DNA of 64,000 bases from positions 1,860,001 through 1,924,000 of the forward strand of contig JANTQA010000021.1 in the NCBI GenBank assembly GCA_027625915.1. The letters run 5' to 3'. The notes under the pieces were generated by a model, which ran no database searches, had not been told where the DNA came from, and saw only the letters and a list, made by a program, of their open reading frames with translations. This stretch comes from Anaeramoeba flamelloides. Its lineage: Eukaryota; Metamonada; Anaeramoebidae. Each line of letters begins with the position of its first letter. The stretch's first letter is position 1. The position numbers and the translations under genes are program-made. This document shows, piece by piece, positions 25,104 through 37,200 of this stretch.

Positions 25104-25646
25104 AGTATTTTTATGAATTTGTTTGTCAATTTCCAAAACAAAAAAAAATGGATAACTTCTTATTAATCTTGTATTATACATTGTAGAGTTTTTGATGAAC
25201 TTTAATAACGCTTTTCAGGGTTAGTTATACAAGAGAAAATTTCGGAATAGAAAATCAATTTCATGGATCTTATAAATTTTCATGGTAGGATTGGAAAGAC
25301 TATAATTAAATATTACTTAGTGGTGTGATTTTGGCTTATTTTAATTTTGGTTCTTTTTATTTTTCCTTAAATTAAATTTCCCAGCAGTGACTAAGAGGAT
25401 TTCTCCTCAAATTATTTGGGGAATAACAAGATCCATGCTATAGGTACTTTAAAGTTTTTTCATGCTTTTTTGATAAAATTTTTTTTGTTTGCAATTTACT
25501 AAACGAAACTTCTCGTTTCAAATAAAAGTGCACATCAATTTTTAAAATAGTTGATTTTGTGTTTTAGTGTTTTGTTTTAATGAGTTTTAAAGATATATTT
25601 GAGTGTTTTTTTATTATGTTTCAAAGAGTTTCTTTTATTTTATAAT

Positions 25647-25699
25647 GATACTGATAAAACAAAACAATTTTTATATATTTATTTGAATTTATCAGTATC
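25647..25699. other. Small perfect hairpin
   Basis: GATACTGATAAA and TTTATCAGTATC, 12 bp each, are separated by 29 bases. It is isolated, has no T-run that would mark a terminator, and is of unknown meaning. Confidence 0.5.
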
Positions 25700-25779
25700 A
25701 AGGACCATTTGAAAATTGTGAATTGACTGAAAAACTTAATTGATATATATATATATATATCCCATAGTATTTAAGAACA

Positions 25780-26060
25780 ATAAATAATTAAATCTGATTT
25801 GTAATTCACTTTTAAATCATTCTAAATCTAGAAAAAACCTGATAAATATAAATTAAAAAAAATAATATCAAAAACTAAAAAAAAGTGAGTAAAAATTTTT
25901 TGAAAAGAGCATAACGGATTTTTTATTACTGAACTTTCACTGAAAAAAAGTTAACAAGAAGATTTTTGCTCATAATTAAATGAATTTTAAAAGACATTAC
26001 AGAGTCTCAATTTTCTTAGTGATTATTTGTATTTTCGAAGATCTTTTTTTTTCCAAATTA
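25780..26060. repeat. Dispersed repeat, partner at 41440–41720
   Basis: About 280 bp related to 41440–41720 in the same orientation. The best shared stretches are TTATTACTGAACTT and GTTAACAAGAAGATT. It is non-coding. Confidence 0.55.
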
Positions 26061-27690
26061 TCTTTGGGAAATAAAAAAAAATAAAATAAAAAAGGCGGGG
26101 GGGGAGGTTTTAAGGGACTAGTCACTATTATTTTTTTTTTAACAATTTCTAAATAAGGATTCCTAAATAAGAAATAAGTTTAATATTGACATATAGAGGT
26201 TTTTTCAAATATATTTAAAGGCAAAAAATTTTCTCCATCTTAATTAAATTTAGGTTTAAAAATTTAATAGAGATTAATCCCTTGAAAAAAATACTGGATA
26301 TCAAAGAAATATTCTCCTCGTATATACTCATTTACAAATCCTCCAAAAGGCACTCCATCAAAAATTACAGAACCAGGAGTTTCCAAACTACAAAATCTTG
26401 TAGTAAATATTAAAACAGTAATGACTAGCATAATATATATTTCAATTTTTAAATTACATTAAATCAACAAGTTGTGTGAGTTCCAATATTTTCTTATGTC
26501 AGAGGTTGCAACTTTATAGAGGTACTGGAAATAAGTCTTTCTTGTTTTTTTTCTTTTTTCTTGAGGTTTGTGATTTGTTGTTTGTTTTTTTTTCTTTTTA
26601 GATATAGGTAACTTATTCTTGATCTTGATTTTTTACTTTTTTATGTATTATTATTGCCCGTAAACTTTAGATTTTGTTTGGGTTTTAATTTCATTTTTTT
26701 TTTAGGTTTTGATTACTTTTTTGTTTTTTGACTGAGGAATTTTTTGTTTTTATTTTTCATCTTTTTTGAAATAACCTTTACTAATAAATTTGAAATAAAT
26801 AATTTCCTAATTTGTTATAAATCATTACGAGTCTATTTAAGAAGTATAATAAATAATAAAAGGTTTGAGTAATTATTTCAAACAGATTTGGCCTATTTCT
26901 TCTCTGTACTAAATTTAATGAGTATTAAACCCTAAAATAATCTTGGTGCAAATAACTATTTATTTTTAAATAAATTTCAATTTTGGAATTTAAATCAGAA
27001 ATGAAGCATCATGTAAGATCTAGAATCACTAACCGAAATTTGTTATTTGAATATTAATCAAAATATGATAATGTATATAGAACAATCCTTGAATAATTCT
27101 TTTTGGAATTGCTTTCAAACTTTTGTTTAATTTCTTTAATAGATAAACAAAAAGAATGTTAGAATTTTTAGTTTTTCAATTTTTACCAAAATATTTAGAT
27201 TTAGATGACGTACCACACTCGCGTCTCAATTTACAGCTATTGCAAGGATACCATGACTTTTTTCGATATTAAATTTAGATGTTGATATATATATATACAT
27301 ATATTTAAAAGGTTAAAAATGCGAATAAGAAAGCTCGTAAAGATATTTTTTTTTTTTTCGTATTTGGGCTCACATGAAAAAAAATCTTCTGATATGTTGA
27401 AAAACAAAAAGATTCATTTTTATAAAGAGTAAATTTTATGCGGTTTATCAATGAATTATCGATACTTTGAGTATATTTTATGTTCCGAAAATTATTTTTT
27501 TTTAAAAATCGACAAATATCTACATTTTACAAAATTTCCCAAGATTTCACATAATTCATTTAAATTCTGATAAGTCTGATAAGTCTGATGGTAAATAGGT
27601 AATCTTTTAATTCTAACTTTTGAAAGGAAAATCAAAAAAAAAAATCAAAAATAAACTAATTTTTTTGTTTTTTATTTATTGAAGTGAGTT
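26061..27690. other. Intergenic, no gene seen
   Basis: It contains a G-run at 26096–26104, the short motif TTAAGGGACTAGT shared with 8324, and (TA)n near 27283–27303. No coding frame was recognised. Confidence 0.5.
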
Positions 27691-27699
27691 ATCAAAGAT

Positions 27700-28045
27700 C
27701 CTCTTTTAGCAGTTAAGTTTTTACCGAATTTAAAAGAATTAAGTAAAATCAAAGAATTTTCTCTATTCTTTTGTATTCTGGAAAACAGCCGTTAGGTTTT
27801 TTTTACTTTTTGAAATGTAAAGAAAATTTATTTAATTCTCTGTTCATTACAAAAATTAAAAAAAAAACCTAGAACACTTCACAAATAAAATAGAAAACCT
27901 CAAGAAAGCCTAGAACACTTAATAAATAAAACAGAAAACCTAGGCACTCTACGGCACTTTCCGTTAGTTTTTTTTTTAACTTTAGAAATTTAAAAAAACC
28001 TAGGCACTTGACTGTAATTGATGGCACTCACTCTGATTATTAAAG
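27700..28045. repeat. R1 repeat block
   Basis: The hairpin unit (AAGAATTAAGTAAAATCAA … CTCTATTCTTTTGTATTCTG) and the AACCTAGGCACT / CGGCACTTTCCGTTAG motifs are as at 2.1–3.4 kb. It lies just downstream of the oxidoreductase gene. Confidence 0.55.
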
Positions 28046-28263
28046 ATAAACTAGTAATTAAAAATAAACTATTTTTTGAAAATTATTTTAAAATTATTTT
28101 TTTCAAAAAATCTTTCGTATAAATAACAATTACAAGAAAGACAGATATAATAATAATAGTAGTAATAATAATAATAAATATAGATTCTATAATACTTTTA
28201 GAAAGTATCTTATGAAAAGTTTGTGAAAATAAAAAAAAAACATTAAAATGGATCATTCAAAAA

Positions 28264-29838
28264 TTACAATTTATGATGTCCTAATAACTTCTTGGCTGCA
28301 TCCAACCCTGAAGACAAGCAACTGGAAACACCTGCAAAAGTTGTTGAAGAGCCACAATGGTATAATCCAGGTATGTGTGTTTCAATTGGATAAAAATTCC
28401 TGAAGGTTTGGTTTGGTGTTTGGGCAGGTCCATACATTGAACCATTTGGGGCAGAAACATAATGTAAATTACTTAAAGGTGTGGCAAACTCTACAGAAAT
28501 CCAAATGGGATGTTAAATTTGGAAGTAATTTTCTTTCAATCAATTTTATTATCTTCATTCCAATTTCTTCTTTTTTTTTCATATATTCAATTGGTCTTTG
28601 GTATAATTTGAATTTTCCCATTGTTTCCATCTTCAAAACCGCAATTGTTGGAAAGTATTTCTAAAGAATATTTTCCTTTGGTGCTATGTCCTCCGTTCGG
28701 GTCTTTTAAAGTGGGTGAAGTCAGGAAATGCCTGTTTAACCCAATTTTGGACGATGATGTAGATGATGGTGATTTATTGTCAAAGAAATTTTGATCAAAA
28801 ATAGTAACATTTCCTGAAGTCATATACTTTGAAAGATCGAGATCTGTACCAACAAAAGTATAAAAATTTGAGGCAGAGAGAACGGTGTTCTGGATTATTT
28901 TTTGAACCTTTTCTGGAACTATTTCTTGTGTTAGCAAATCTGAATATAACACTTTGGCGTCTGTATTTGAAATAATTGTTTTTGAGAAATATTCTCGATT
29001 CTGTGTTACAACTTTAAAAAAATCCCCCTCCTTGCCAATGGACGTTACTCCTGCTTTTTTCATAACTTGACCCCCATTTCTGAGTATTGTGTCACAGAAT
29101 AAATTGATTAAGGGCTTAGTGCCCCCCTGTGGGTAAAAGGCGCCATTGGAAAAGTACTTTGCAATCAATAGCACGATCGAAGTTGCTTGTTCCAAACCAA
29201 CACCACACTCCCCACTGAACGACTCCAAAATTTTCAAGTCTCTGTAATCACTCACCTCGCTCAGTATCTCTTTTGATGTTTTTGAGGTGTACCTGAGAAT
29301 TTTTGGAAAAATTGGAACCAGCCTTGAGAGAGCTGCAATTTTTCCAAATAAGGATTTTGTCTCAATATTTTGTGTAATTTGCATTAACTTCCGAAAAGTT
29401 TGATCAATATCGTCCACAATATCAAAAGATTTGTTCATGGTTTCTTTTGGATCAGGAAATTTGTAAAGAAGAGAATTTTTAAAGTTTTCGAAGCCCATAG
29501 GGAAGCTATCTTCAAAGTCGTTATACACGTATCGATTGATCTCGACAGGATCCACCATATTCCATTTTAGACTCCTGTGTGTTTGCCCAACCGCCACTTC
29601 TAAGCTTGCCGACAATCTCCCTCCTTCCAGACATCCGATCACATAATGTAGGCCAGTGTCAAAGGTGTATTTGTCTCCTGATTTTCCTGTTCTTTGAGAA
29701 GTTATTTAGATAGCCACCTATTTCGTTCCTTGTTTCACAAAGAAGCACATTTAATCCTTCCCGTGCTAAATGTGCTGCTGACGATAAGCCTCCAGCACCA
29801 GATCCAATCACAATCGTGTCAAAGATTTTTTTGTTCAT
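28264..29838 (-). CDS. RetSat/CrtISO-family FAD oxidoreductase, frame shifted in three places
   Basis: The ATG at 29838 opens with the dinucleotide-binding fold: IVIGSGAGGLSSAAHLA, then NVLLCETRNEIGGY. The next block reads YTFDTGLHYVIGC, then a long central region with GAFYPQGGTKPL and ISNTDAKVLY, and the end reads PGLYHCGSSTTFAGVSSCLSSGL with stop at 28264. These blocks match, in order, all-trans-retinol 13,14-reductase and carotenoid-isomerase-like enzymes, which reduce or isomerise polyene bonds using FAD. The total of about 525 codons is near family length. The reading frame changes at about 29681–29698, 28613–28618 and 28493–28499, each next to a short A or T run. No in-frame stop interrupts the family blocks themselves. 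It is either a young pseudogene or a gene carrying single-base assembly errors. The substrate cannot be told from sequence. Confidence 0.85.
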
Positions 29839-30444
29839 TTGAAGAGTCAAAGGGTTTGTCTTATTAGGAGAATATTACTGAAGAAAATGTTTCAATAAAG
29901 TATGAAAAATTATTAACAAAAATAGAGATATATTTTAAAAAATGCTGTTAATGGCTTCGTGATCGGTGTTTTTGATTACTCTTTTGGTTTGTTTGTGTAG
30001 AAAAAATGGTTACAAGATAATTTGAAAGAAACAACTTTTGTAAAGTTAACATTGTTATTTCTGTTTCAAAAAGGTTTTTTTAACTGGGGTTAGTCATTCA
30101 AGATATTTTTTTTTTTCTATTTTTCATATTTTCTTTAGCTTTTTCATCAATTTTCCTGATATTATAAATTACCGTTTTGGAAAAAAAGTGAAATAGGGAA
30201 AAAAAGTGAAACAGGATTTTTAATTGAGAAAATTAATAGAACCAGAAAATGAAAAGTAAAATCAATTAAAAGAAGAAACCAATTAACTACAAATAATAAT
30301 CCGTTATATTATTTTCAATAAACATAACAAATACAATTTAAATCTGCTTGATTTATTGAAATTGTGGATGTGGTTTTGGAGATCTCAATAATTGTCAATT
30401 TTTTGAACAAATTTTTAATAATTGATTAATCAAAGAAAAGAACC
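29839..30444. other. Upstream region of the oxidoreductase, nothing recognised
   Basis: AT-rich with no gene seen. The promoter for the minus-strand oxidoreductase must lie here, but no motif could be identified. Confidence 0.45.
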
Positions 30445-30921
30445 TACAGTGGTGTAAATAACCCATGTTGACAAACTTTAACCCATTATGAAAATTTAAC
30501 TTGTGTTTTTTTTTCATACTTGTGTATTTGAAGACAGAAATCACTAATAAATTCTTGGTTCGGATCCAAATTGGCTTTAGAGGTTAGATCTTTGATTAAT
30601 CAAAATGGCTCAATTATATTAAATACTTTTGATTCAAAAATTTTATCATATTTTCAAAATTTGTGAGATTAAATGATTTTTTTTGAAAATTAAAAAAAAA
30701 TAATCTTTATCTCATTTTTTTAAAAAAATTAAATTTTAATCTTCCAGTATCTTCATAATTCTTTTTTAAAATTTATTTTAAGAATCCTATTTCTTTTTTA
30801 TATACTGTTGTCGCCCGATTGATTTGTTTCTTTTATTTCTAGAGTCAGCCAATATTTTTTGCATGAGTTAAATTTTAGTAATGGGTTAAAATAAAAAACA
30901 CGGGATAGTTAAATCACAGTA
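30445..30921. mobile_element. 477 bp TIR element F4
   Basis: The left end TACAGTGGTGTAAATAACCC and the right end GGGATAGTTAAATCACAGTA are inverted copies. The match continues through AACCCATTA.GAAAATTTAA. TA flanks and the CAGTG start are typical of Tc1/mariner-like TIRs. It is non-coding. Confidence 0.75.
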
Positions 30922-31892
30922 CTAAAAGCTAGTATTAAAAAAACTGTTATTGTGCTGAATACTTCATTTTGTCTTTATTTATTTATGTATTCTTTTTTTC
31001 ATTGGTTTTACTTTGAATTTTCAGTATTGTTCCCAATTAAAAACCCTGTTGAACTTTTTTTCCACCATTGTAACAAACATTTTTTTGCAAAAACAAAAGT
31101 AAAAGTTTGAAAAAAATATTTTCAAAAGTCAAAACGGGTTATTTCACAAACTATATATATTCTAAGATGAGTTTCTTTTTTTATTTCTGAACTGTAAAAG
31201 GGTTTGATAACATATTAGGTTATTTCAAAAATTGTACTATTTACTCTGAACTGTCTTTTTCCAATTAGTAAATGAAAATTTTTCATTCAAGCTTCCTAAA
31301 AATTACAAGGTTATTATTTGTTGAAAAAAAAAACAAGATCTTGTCAAAAAATAATTCGAAATTACTATCACCACCAATATGTTTTTTCGGAGTATAATTT
31401 TCAAAACAAAAACAAATAAATTTTATCTGAATATTTGAAAAATAAAGAGATCCAAATTATAAAAACTCAAGTTAATCAAGATCAAAAGATCTTATAAGGG
31501 ACTTTTTTTTTTTTTTCTACGATAAACACAATCATTGGATAAATATTTGAGAACCTGAAATAATAAATTTTGAATATTAATAGGAAAATAACAGAATTTT
31601 CTTTACTTTGAAATAATATTAAAAAGAAACTATTTCAAAAAAAGTTTGGCAAGTATCTTTAAAAAGATCTTTATTAAACTTCAATTCTAATAAATTGGTT
31701 TAAAAATCCAAAATTGTTATTCTTCATTAAACGGTTGTTCAGAGTAATCCATTTTGTTTATAAATAATTATTTGAATAAAAGGCATTTCAAGTTTCTAAT
31801 TTCAATTTTAAGTGATAATTTTTTAGGATGAAACTTGGGGGTTTATTTTAATCTTTTTGATATAAACAAAAATTTTTTTAGATGCTGAGTTT
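30922..31892. other. Intergenic with scattered repeat traces
   Basis: It holds the short block AATTGGGAACAATACTGAAA on the minus strand (31020–31042), which is shared with the insertion at 52478–52918. No gene was seen. Confidence 0.45.
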
Positions 31893-32091
31893 TACTGTCA
31901 GTTTCACTTTTAAGACATACTTTCAACGAAAATTAAGGCACAATAAAAATCTCAAATTAATGAATAAAAGTTGGAATTTTTTTTACTCAAATTATATTAC
32001 TAGAATTCTGAATTTTGAACCTTAATCTAATATTTTTTTTGTGTAGTAATCTTTATTGGAGGTTTGTACCTTAAAAGTGTAACTGACTGTA
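31893..32091. mobile_element. Palindromic MITE, family F1 (copy 4)
   Basis: It starts TACTGTCAGTTTCACTTTTA and ends AAAAGTGTAACTGACTGTA. The whole length is inverted-symmetric, with TA at both ends. It is non-coding. Confidence 0.85.
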
Positions 32092-32629
32092 CTAAAAAGC
32101 AACGAGACAGAGCCAACATAAACAGTGTTGTTTTCTCATCTTCTTGGAAAATGTTCAAAAGTGAAAATTTTTCCTTTACCGTGACTACTCTCTGAACACT
32201 CGATAAAAATTATTACATCTCAAAAAGAAAAAAAAAGCTATTACCAATTTTTACCACCTTAAAAAATTACTACCAAATTAAGATCAGAAAATTTAATATC
32301 TTTCATTTCTCTAATACAATACTAACAAACAAATGGGTTATTATCAAGAATTAATAAATTTTTTTAATGTTTATAAACGAAATTTCATAAGAAATCTAGA
32401 TTTTTGAAGCTATTATGATTAGAAAACTTAAGGTAATAAAGAAAATATAGTAAAAATAAAGTTAAAACAAAAAATATTACTTAAAATAGTATATATATAT
32501 ATAAATTCCAGCATCTAGTGCACCACTCTGAGAGTTGCGGAATACCAATTATTAATCAGAGATTGTGGAGTTTATGTATGTAATCGAGAATCTTTCTATC
32601 GGGTTTTTACCCCTCCTGTGTATTTTGGA

Positions 32630-32830
32630 GAACTGCCATCAAGTGCACTCAAGTGCCTAGGTTTTTTTTTAATACAAGATATAAAAAGAAAATTTCAAAA
32701 ATTTTCTTTACATTTCAAAAATGAAAAAAAAACTAATGAAGCTTTTCCATAATTCAAAAGAATAAATAAAAAACAAGTATTTTACTCAATTCTTTTGAAT
32801 CCTGGAAAACCAAATAAAAGTGTATAGTTT
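32630..32830. repeat. R1 repeat fragment
   Basis: CAAGTGCACTCAAGTGCCTAGG followed by an inverted hairpin unit (ATTTTACTCAATTCTTTTGA … CTGGAAAACC). Here the unit lies in the orientation opposite to some other copies. The 100 bases before it are less AT-rich than their surroundings but show no recognisable gene. Confidence 0.5.
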
Positions 32831-34241
32831 TTAATTTGTTCATGTCAAAGATAGTATTATTTTTTAAATATAATTTAATTAATTTTCTTCTCTTTTTTTT
32901 TTTGTGATTTGATAAATTTAAATAATTACTCAATTTCTCACAATAAATAAATAAATCAATCAATAAATAAATAAAACAAAAAATATTCTTTTTTACAAAA
33001 ATTTAAGATTCTTCACAAAATTCGAATCAGATCAAAGAAACAATTCCTAAAAACTGGTAATTGTGTTTCTCTTTTTTTAATTTTAGATGAACATAATTTT
33101 GTAGAAAAAATTAAAAAATTATTTAACCTGTTTTTTATGTAAATCAGAAATAATTTGCAGTGGTTAACCTTTTTTCAATTTACTTCAAAATTCCATTTCT
33201 CAAGGAATATTAGTTGATTCAAAATCTATTTTCCCAAAAAGGCCCCAATAAATAAAATAGAGATCCTAAATAACGAAGAATTTCTTCAAAGTTTATCTGT
33301 TAAAAAAAAAAAAAAAAGGGAAAAACAAAAGAAAGTGAAAATTTTTTCCCTTTTATTAACTATCACAAATCTGAGTCCTTCAAAAAACTTATTTCAAATT
33401 TCTGTTTCTCAATAAATTTTTCAATCTGATTATTTCAAATTTGTTTTTAAAAAGTCTTTTTCTAATTTTTGTAAAGAACAAACAAAGTGAATGATAATTC
33501 ATAACAATTTTGACATTTGAATGAAATTTGTTGAAAAAAACAACTTAACTCTACCATTACAGTTTTTATTTAAACAAATAGTTGATTTGGAAAAGAAAAA
33601 ACCATTCATAATTCTGATTGCAATAAAAAAATTCTTAATTTAAGCAAAATAAGAACTAAAAAAAAATCCACAAAATCTTGAGTTTTAGAACAGGCATTAA
33701 GTAGGCAATATATCAATTGATTCTTTGACTTCTGAAGACGCAAATCATTTGCAAATTTAAAAAAAAATTTAGAAAAACAACTTTTTGATAATTTGATAAT
33801 ATAAGATCCGAAAGATTAAATTAGATAACTAAAACCCAACCTAGACATGTTTCTTGATTCATATGAAGATTTGAGAGGAAAAAAGGAAGTTTTGAAAAAA
33901 AATCAACAAGTAAAAAAAACAAAAACAAAATAAAAATTCAGTAAAATTGATCAAACGACAATTTTTAACCTTTTTTTAAAAAATTAAATTTACCTTTCTT
34001 TGAATTCCAAAAGTTTTTGTAAATTTGATCATTTGTCTGAAATTGAAATTTGTGACCAGTAACCCAGAAAAAGAAAAGCAATAATTTGAATCATTTTTTT
34101 TAAATTCTTTTGTCAAATAATTCAAAGGAATTTAAAACCTTGTTTGTTCAAAACAAAAAACAAAAACAAAAACAAAAAACACTCACTTTCACAAACAAAA
34201 GAAAACAAACCAGAAGGAACAGTTTATAACCAAACAAAAAC
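32831..34241. other. Intergenic and leader of the kinase gene
   Basis: No gene was seen. The last 90 bases before the ATG at 34242 are A/C-rich with repeats of CAAAAA and almost no T, as expected for a transcribed leader. No promoter motif was identified. Confidence 0.5.
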
Positions 34242-37200
34242 ATGAGTGACAAATTGTCCAAAGTATGGGAAAACAACATCAACCAACAAAAGTCCCTACC
34301 AAATATCTATGAAACAGTCGAACAACGACAAGAAATTGAGCACCAACTCAAGTCGCTCTTGCTAGTTCCTCCGAAAAAAACAAAAGCTAAAAGTGGAGGA
34401 AGGATCATCCCGTCCCCAAGTGTTGATTTTCTTCAACTCCGACAAGAGAGTTTTCAAAAGAATTCCAAGCCACCTTTAAAAGATTTGCTGTCATTGCTAC
34501 AGGAAGAAGGGATCATCTCAGGTTCTTCCTATTCGGAAAACGAAGAGGTGGAAGATTATGATTATGAAGCCAATGTAGGGGATGGTTCTGATGAAAATGA
34601 ATGGACCAACAAATTACCTTCAATTTTCTTCTCGACCAGCAACAAGAACGAAAATTCCTTTTATCGGGATGAAAACGAATTTGTGACTTTTAAAAAAAAC
34701 CAAAACTCGAGTGATTCTGATAATAGTTCAGACGATGAAAAATTTGACTCTTTAGAGTATTTTAATGTTTTTACACAGGCCTTTGACGAAGACAAAAAAT
34801 CAATAAAAAACTCAAAGTCTTTGTATTCCCTCAAACAAAAAAACTTAATTGATCCAAAGAAGAGGAACAATCCCTTGGAAATGAACAAAATCTATAAAAT
34901 GAAGAACAAGAACACCACCAGCAATAACGATAATAACAACATCAATAACATAAATGACAAGAAAAACAGCATTGCCAAGAAAGTCAATCATAAAAACAAC
35001 AAAAAAAGCCAAAAAATTGAAAAAAAAAATAAAAACATTTCAATCTGTAAAGAAATGAAAAACAAAATCAAAAATTCCAAAAATAAACAAATAAATATCA
35101 AAGAAATTAATGACAACAACAACAACAACAACAATAATAATAAAAATAACAACAACAACAATAATGGTAATCAACAAAACGAGCAATTGTTAATAAAAAA
35201 AGAAAAACCAAATAAGGGAAAGAATTCCAAAAAGCTTCCAAAAACAAAAATAAAAAAGGAGCAAATAAAAAAGAAAAAAAGAAAATACAAAAAAAAAAAA
35301 AAACTTCGATCAAATCAAATGGCGAACCAGTTCCTACAAAAGCAAACAATTCGAGCTTTAGCGAAATTTCACCTCAAAATGCAAAAAAGCTTTGAAAATA
35401 AGAAGGAACAAACATTTGATGATCTCAGAGAAATTTCCGAGCAGACTAAAAAATTATTAAACCGATTAAAAAGTGTCCAAGAAAATGAAGAGGAAAGGCT
35501 CACAGGTAAAGTGTCAAAAGCGCTGAGTAAAAAATTTGGTACAATTGATTCAAATTTAAAAATTCATTTTTTTCAAAATTCAAAATGGGAAGGGATTGAT
35601 GAATGTATATTAAAATGTACAAAGCTATGCTCAATAATTGAGTCAATAGTAAATTTACAAGATCACCAATTAACAACTTCTCTATGTGCGAAAAAAATCC
35701 AAAAGACTCAAAAATTATTCAACAATTGGGGCGCGGACTGGCCAGGCAAATACTATTCATCGGCCATCATTTTTTTACTGTCCACGATCTCTCGCTCTCT
35801 TGAAAAATTGGAATTACAACCAAAGGATTATTATTACCTTGTGACAAAGGTGCCCAAGTATTTTGGGTTCAATTCCATTCATAGGAAAGGGAGATTTCCG
35901 CCACATTTAAAGCAACAACAAAAGAAAGAGCACAAGTACAACGCCAAATTCCCCAAGAGTCTTACCAAAAATGATCAAAGAAGTTTTGAGAAAAATGTCT
36001 GGGTGAATTATAATAAAAATAATGAAAATCTTGAGCCAACCTTATTGGCTCCACAATTGCCAACATCGGTATCCACAACATCATTGATGCTTCACAACGA
36101 TAAGAACAATCGACGCAGAAATAAAGACAAGAAAAAAATTCAGAAAATGAAAAATATAATTTATAAAATTATTAAAAAAAAAAAAAAAGAACAATCACAA
36201 AAGAATAAGAAAAGCAATATTAAAAATCAAAACATCGCCGTCCATAAAGAATTAAACATTGGGGGGCAAGAGGAAGAGGAAGAGGAAAGGAATAAAGGAA
36301 TTGTAAAAGGAAAAGTATTGGATCGAAAAAATACGAGAATTAAGGGGAAAAAAATAATTAAAAATAAAATAAATTTAAAAAATGAAAAAATAATAATCAA
36401 AGATCTAGTTAATGAAATAATCAAAGAAAAAAAGAAAGAGGAAGAAAGGGCAAAGGGGGAAGAAGAAGGGGAAAAGGAAAATTTTTATTTAATAAATCAA
36501 GAAAAAAAGAATAAATACGAAAAAGTTAATGAACATCATCAAAGTTTATTTGATATTGATAATGAAAGTAAAAGTGAAAATTTAAATGTAAATAATGTAG
36601 AGTCTCTGACGAAACTAGAACAAACCGAAATAACAAAAGAAACAAATGAAGTGGCCATAAACATTGAGGATATACAAGACAAAAAACACGGAAAACAAGA
36701 GCAGAAGGGAAAACAAGAGCAGAAGGGAAAACAAGATCAAGAGGAAAAACAAAATCAAGAAGGAAAACAATTCCAAGAAGAAAATAAAGAAAATGAAACA
36801 CCCACTGATGAAAGCCAAATCAAAATCAAATGTAGAATCTGTGAAAACTATGTACTGGTTGAAAATTTGGAAATACATAGTCAGGATTGTGTAAATGCAA
36901 GCAAATTAAGATTTAGAGCCTTAAGGTGTGATCAATCATTAAAAAAATTATTAATAAAGCATAAAATACTAAAAGATTTATTAAGTCAACAAGAATGGAA
37001 TCAAGATGATGTCGAATGTTTGAATGTTTTAGAATTGATTATTAATTCGTAAGTTTTTAATTTCTCATTTATTTTCTTCAGCTTTATTATTTTTATTTTT
37101 TTTTTTTTTATTATCTATTTGTATTTTAGAATTTTCCATTGATTGTTTATAATTTTCCCTTTTGTTTTCTTGAAAGTGGAAATTGCTAATTTTATTATAT

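Noticed and set aside
26096-26105. Run of G as part of a possible quadruplex
   Set aside because: Only one G-run; no second run nearby to form a quadruplex.
28413-28664. Plus-strand frame of 83 codons
   Set aside because: It is antisense to the conserved C-terminal region of the oxidoreductase.
34661-36878. Several minus-strand frames opposite the kinase gene
   Set aside because: Shadow frames of the Asn/Lys/Glu-rich coding strand.
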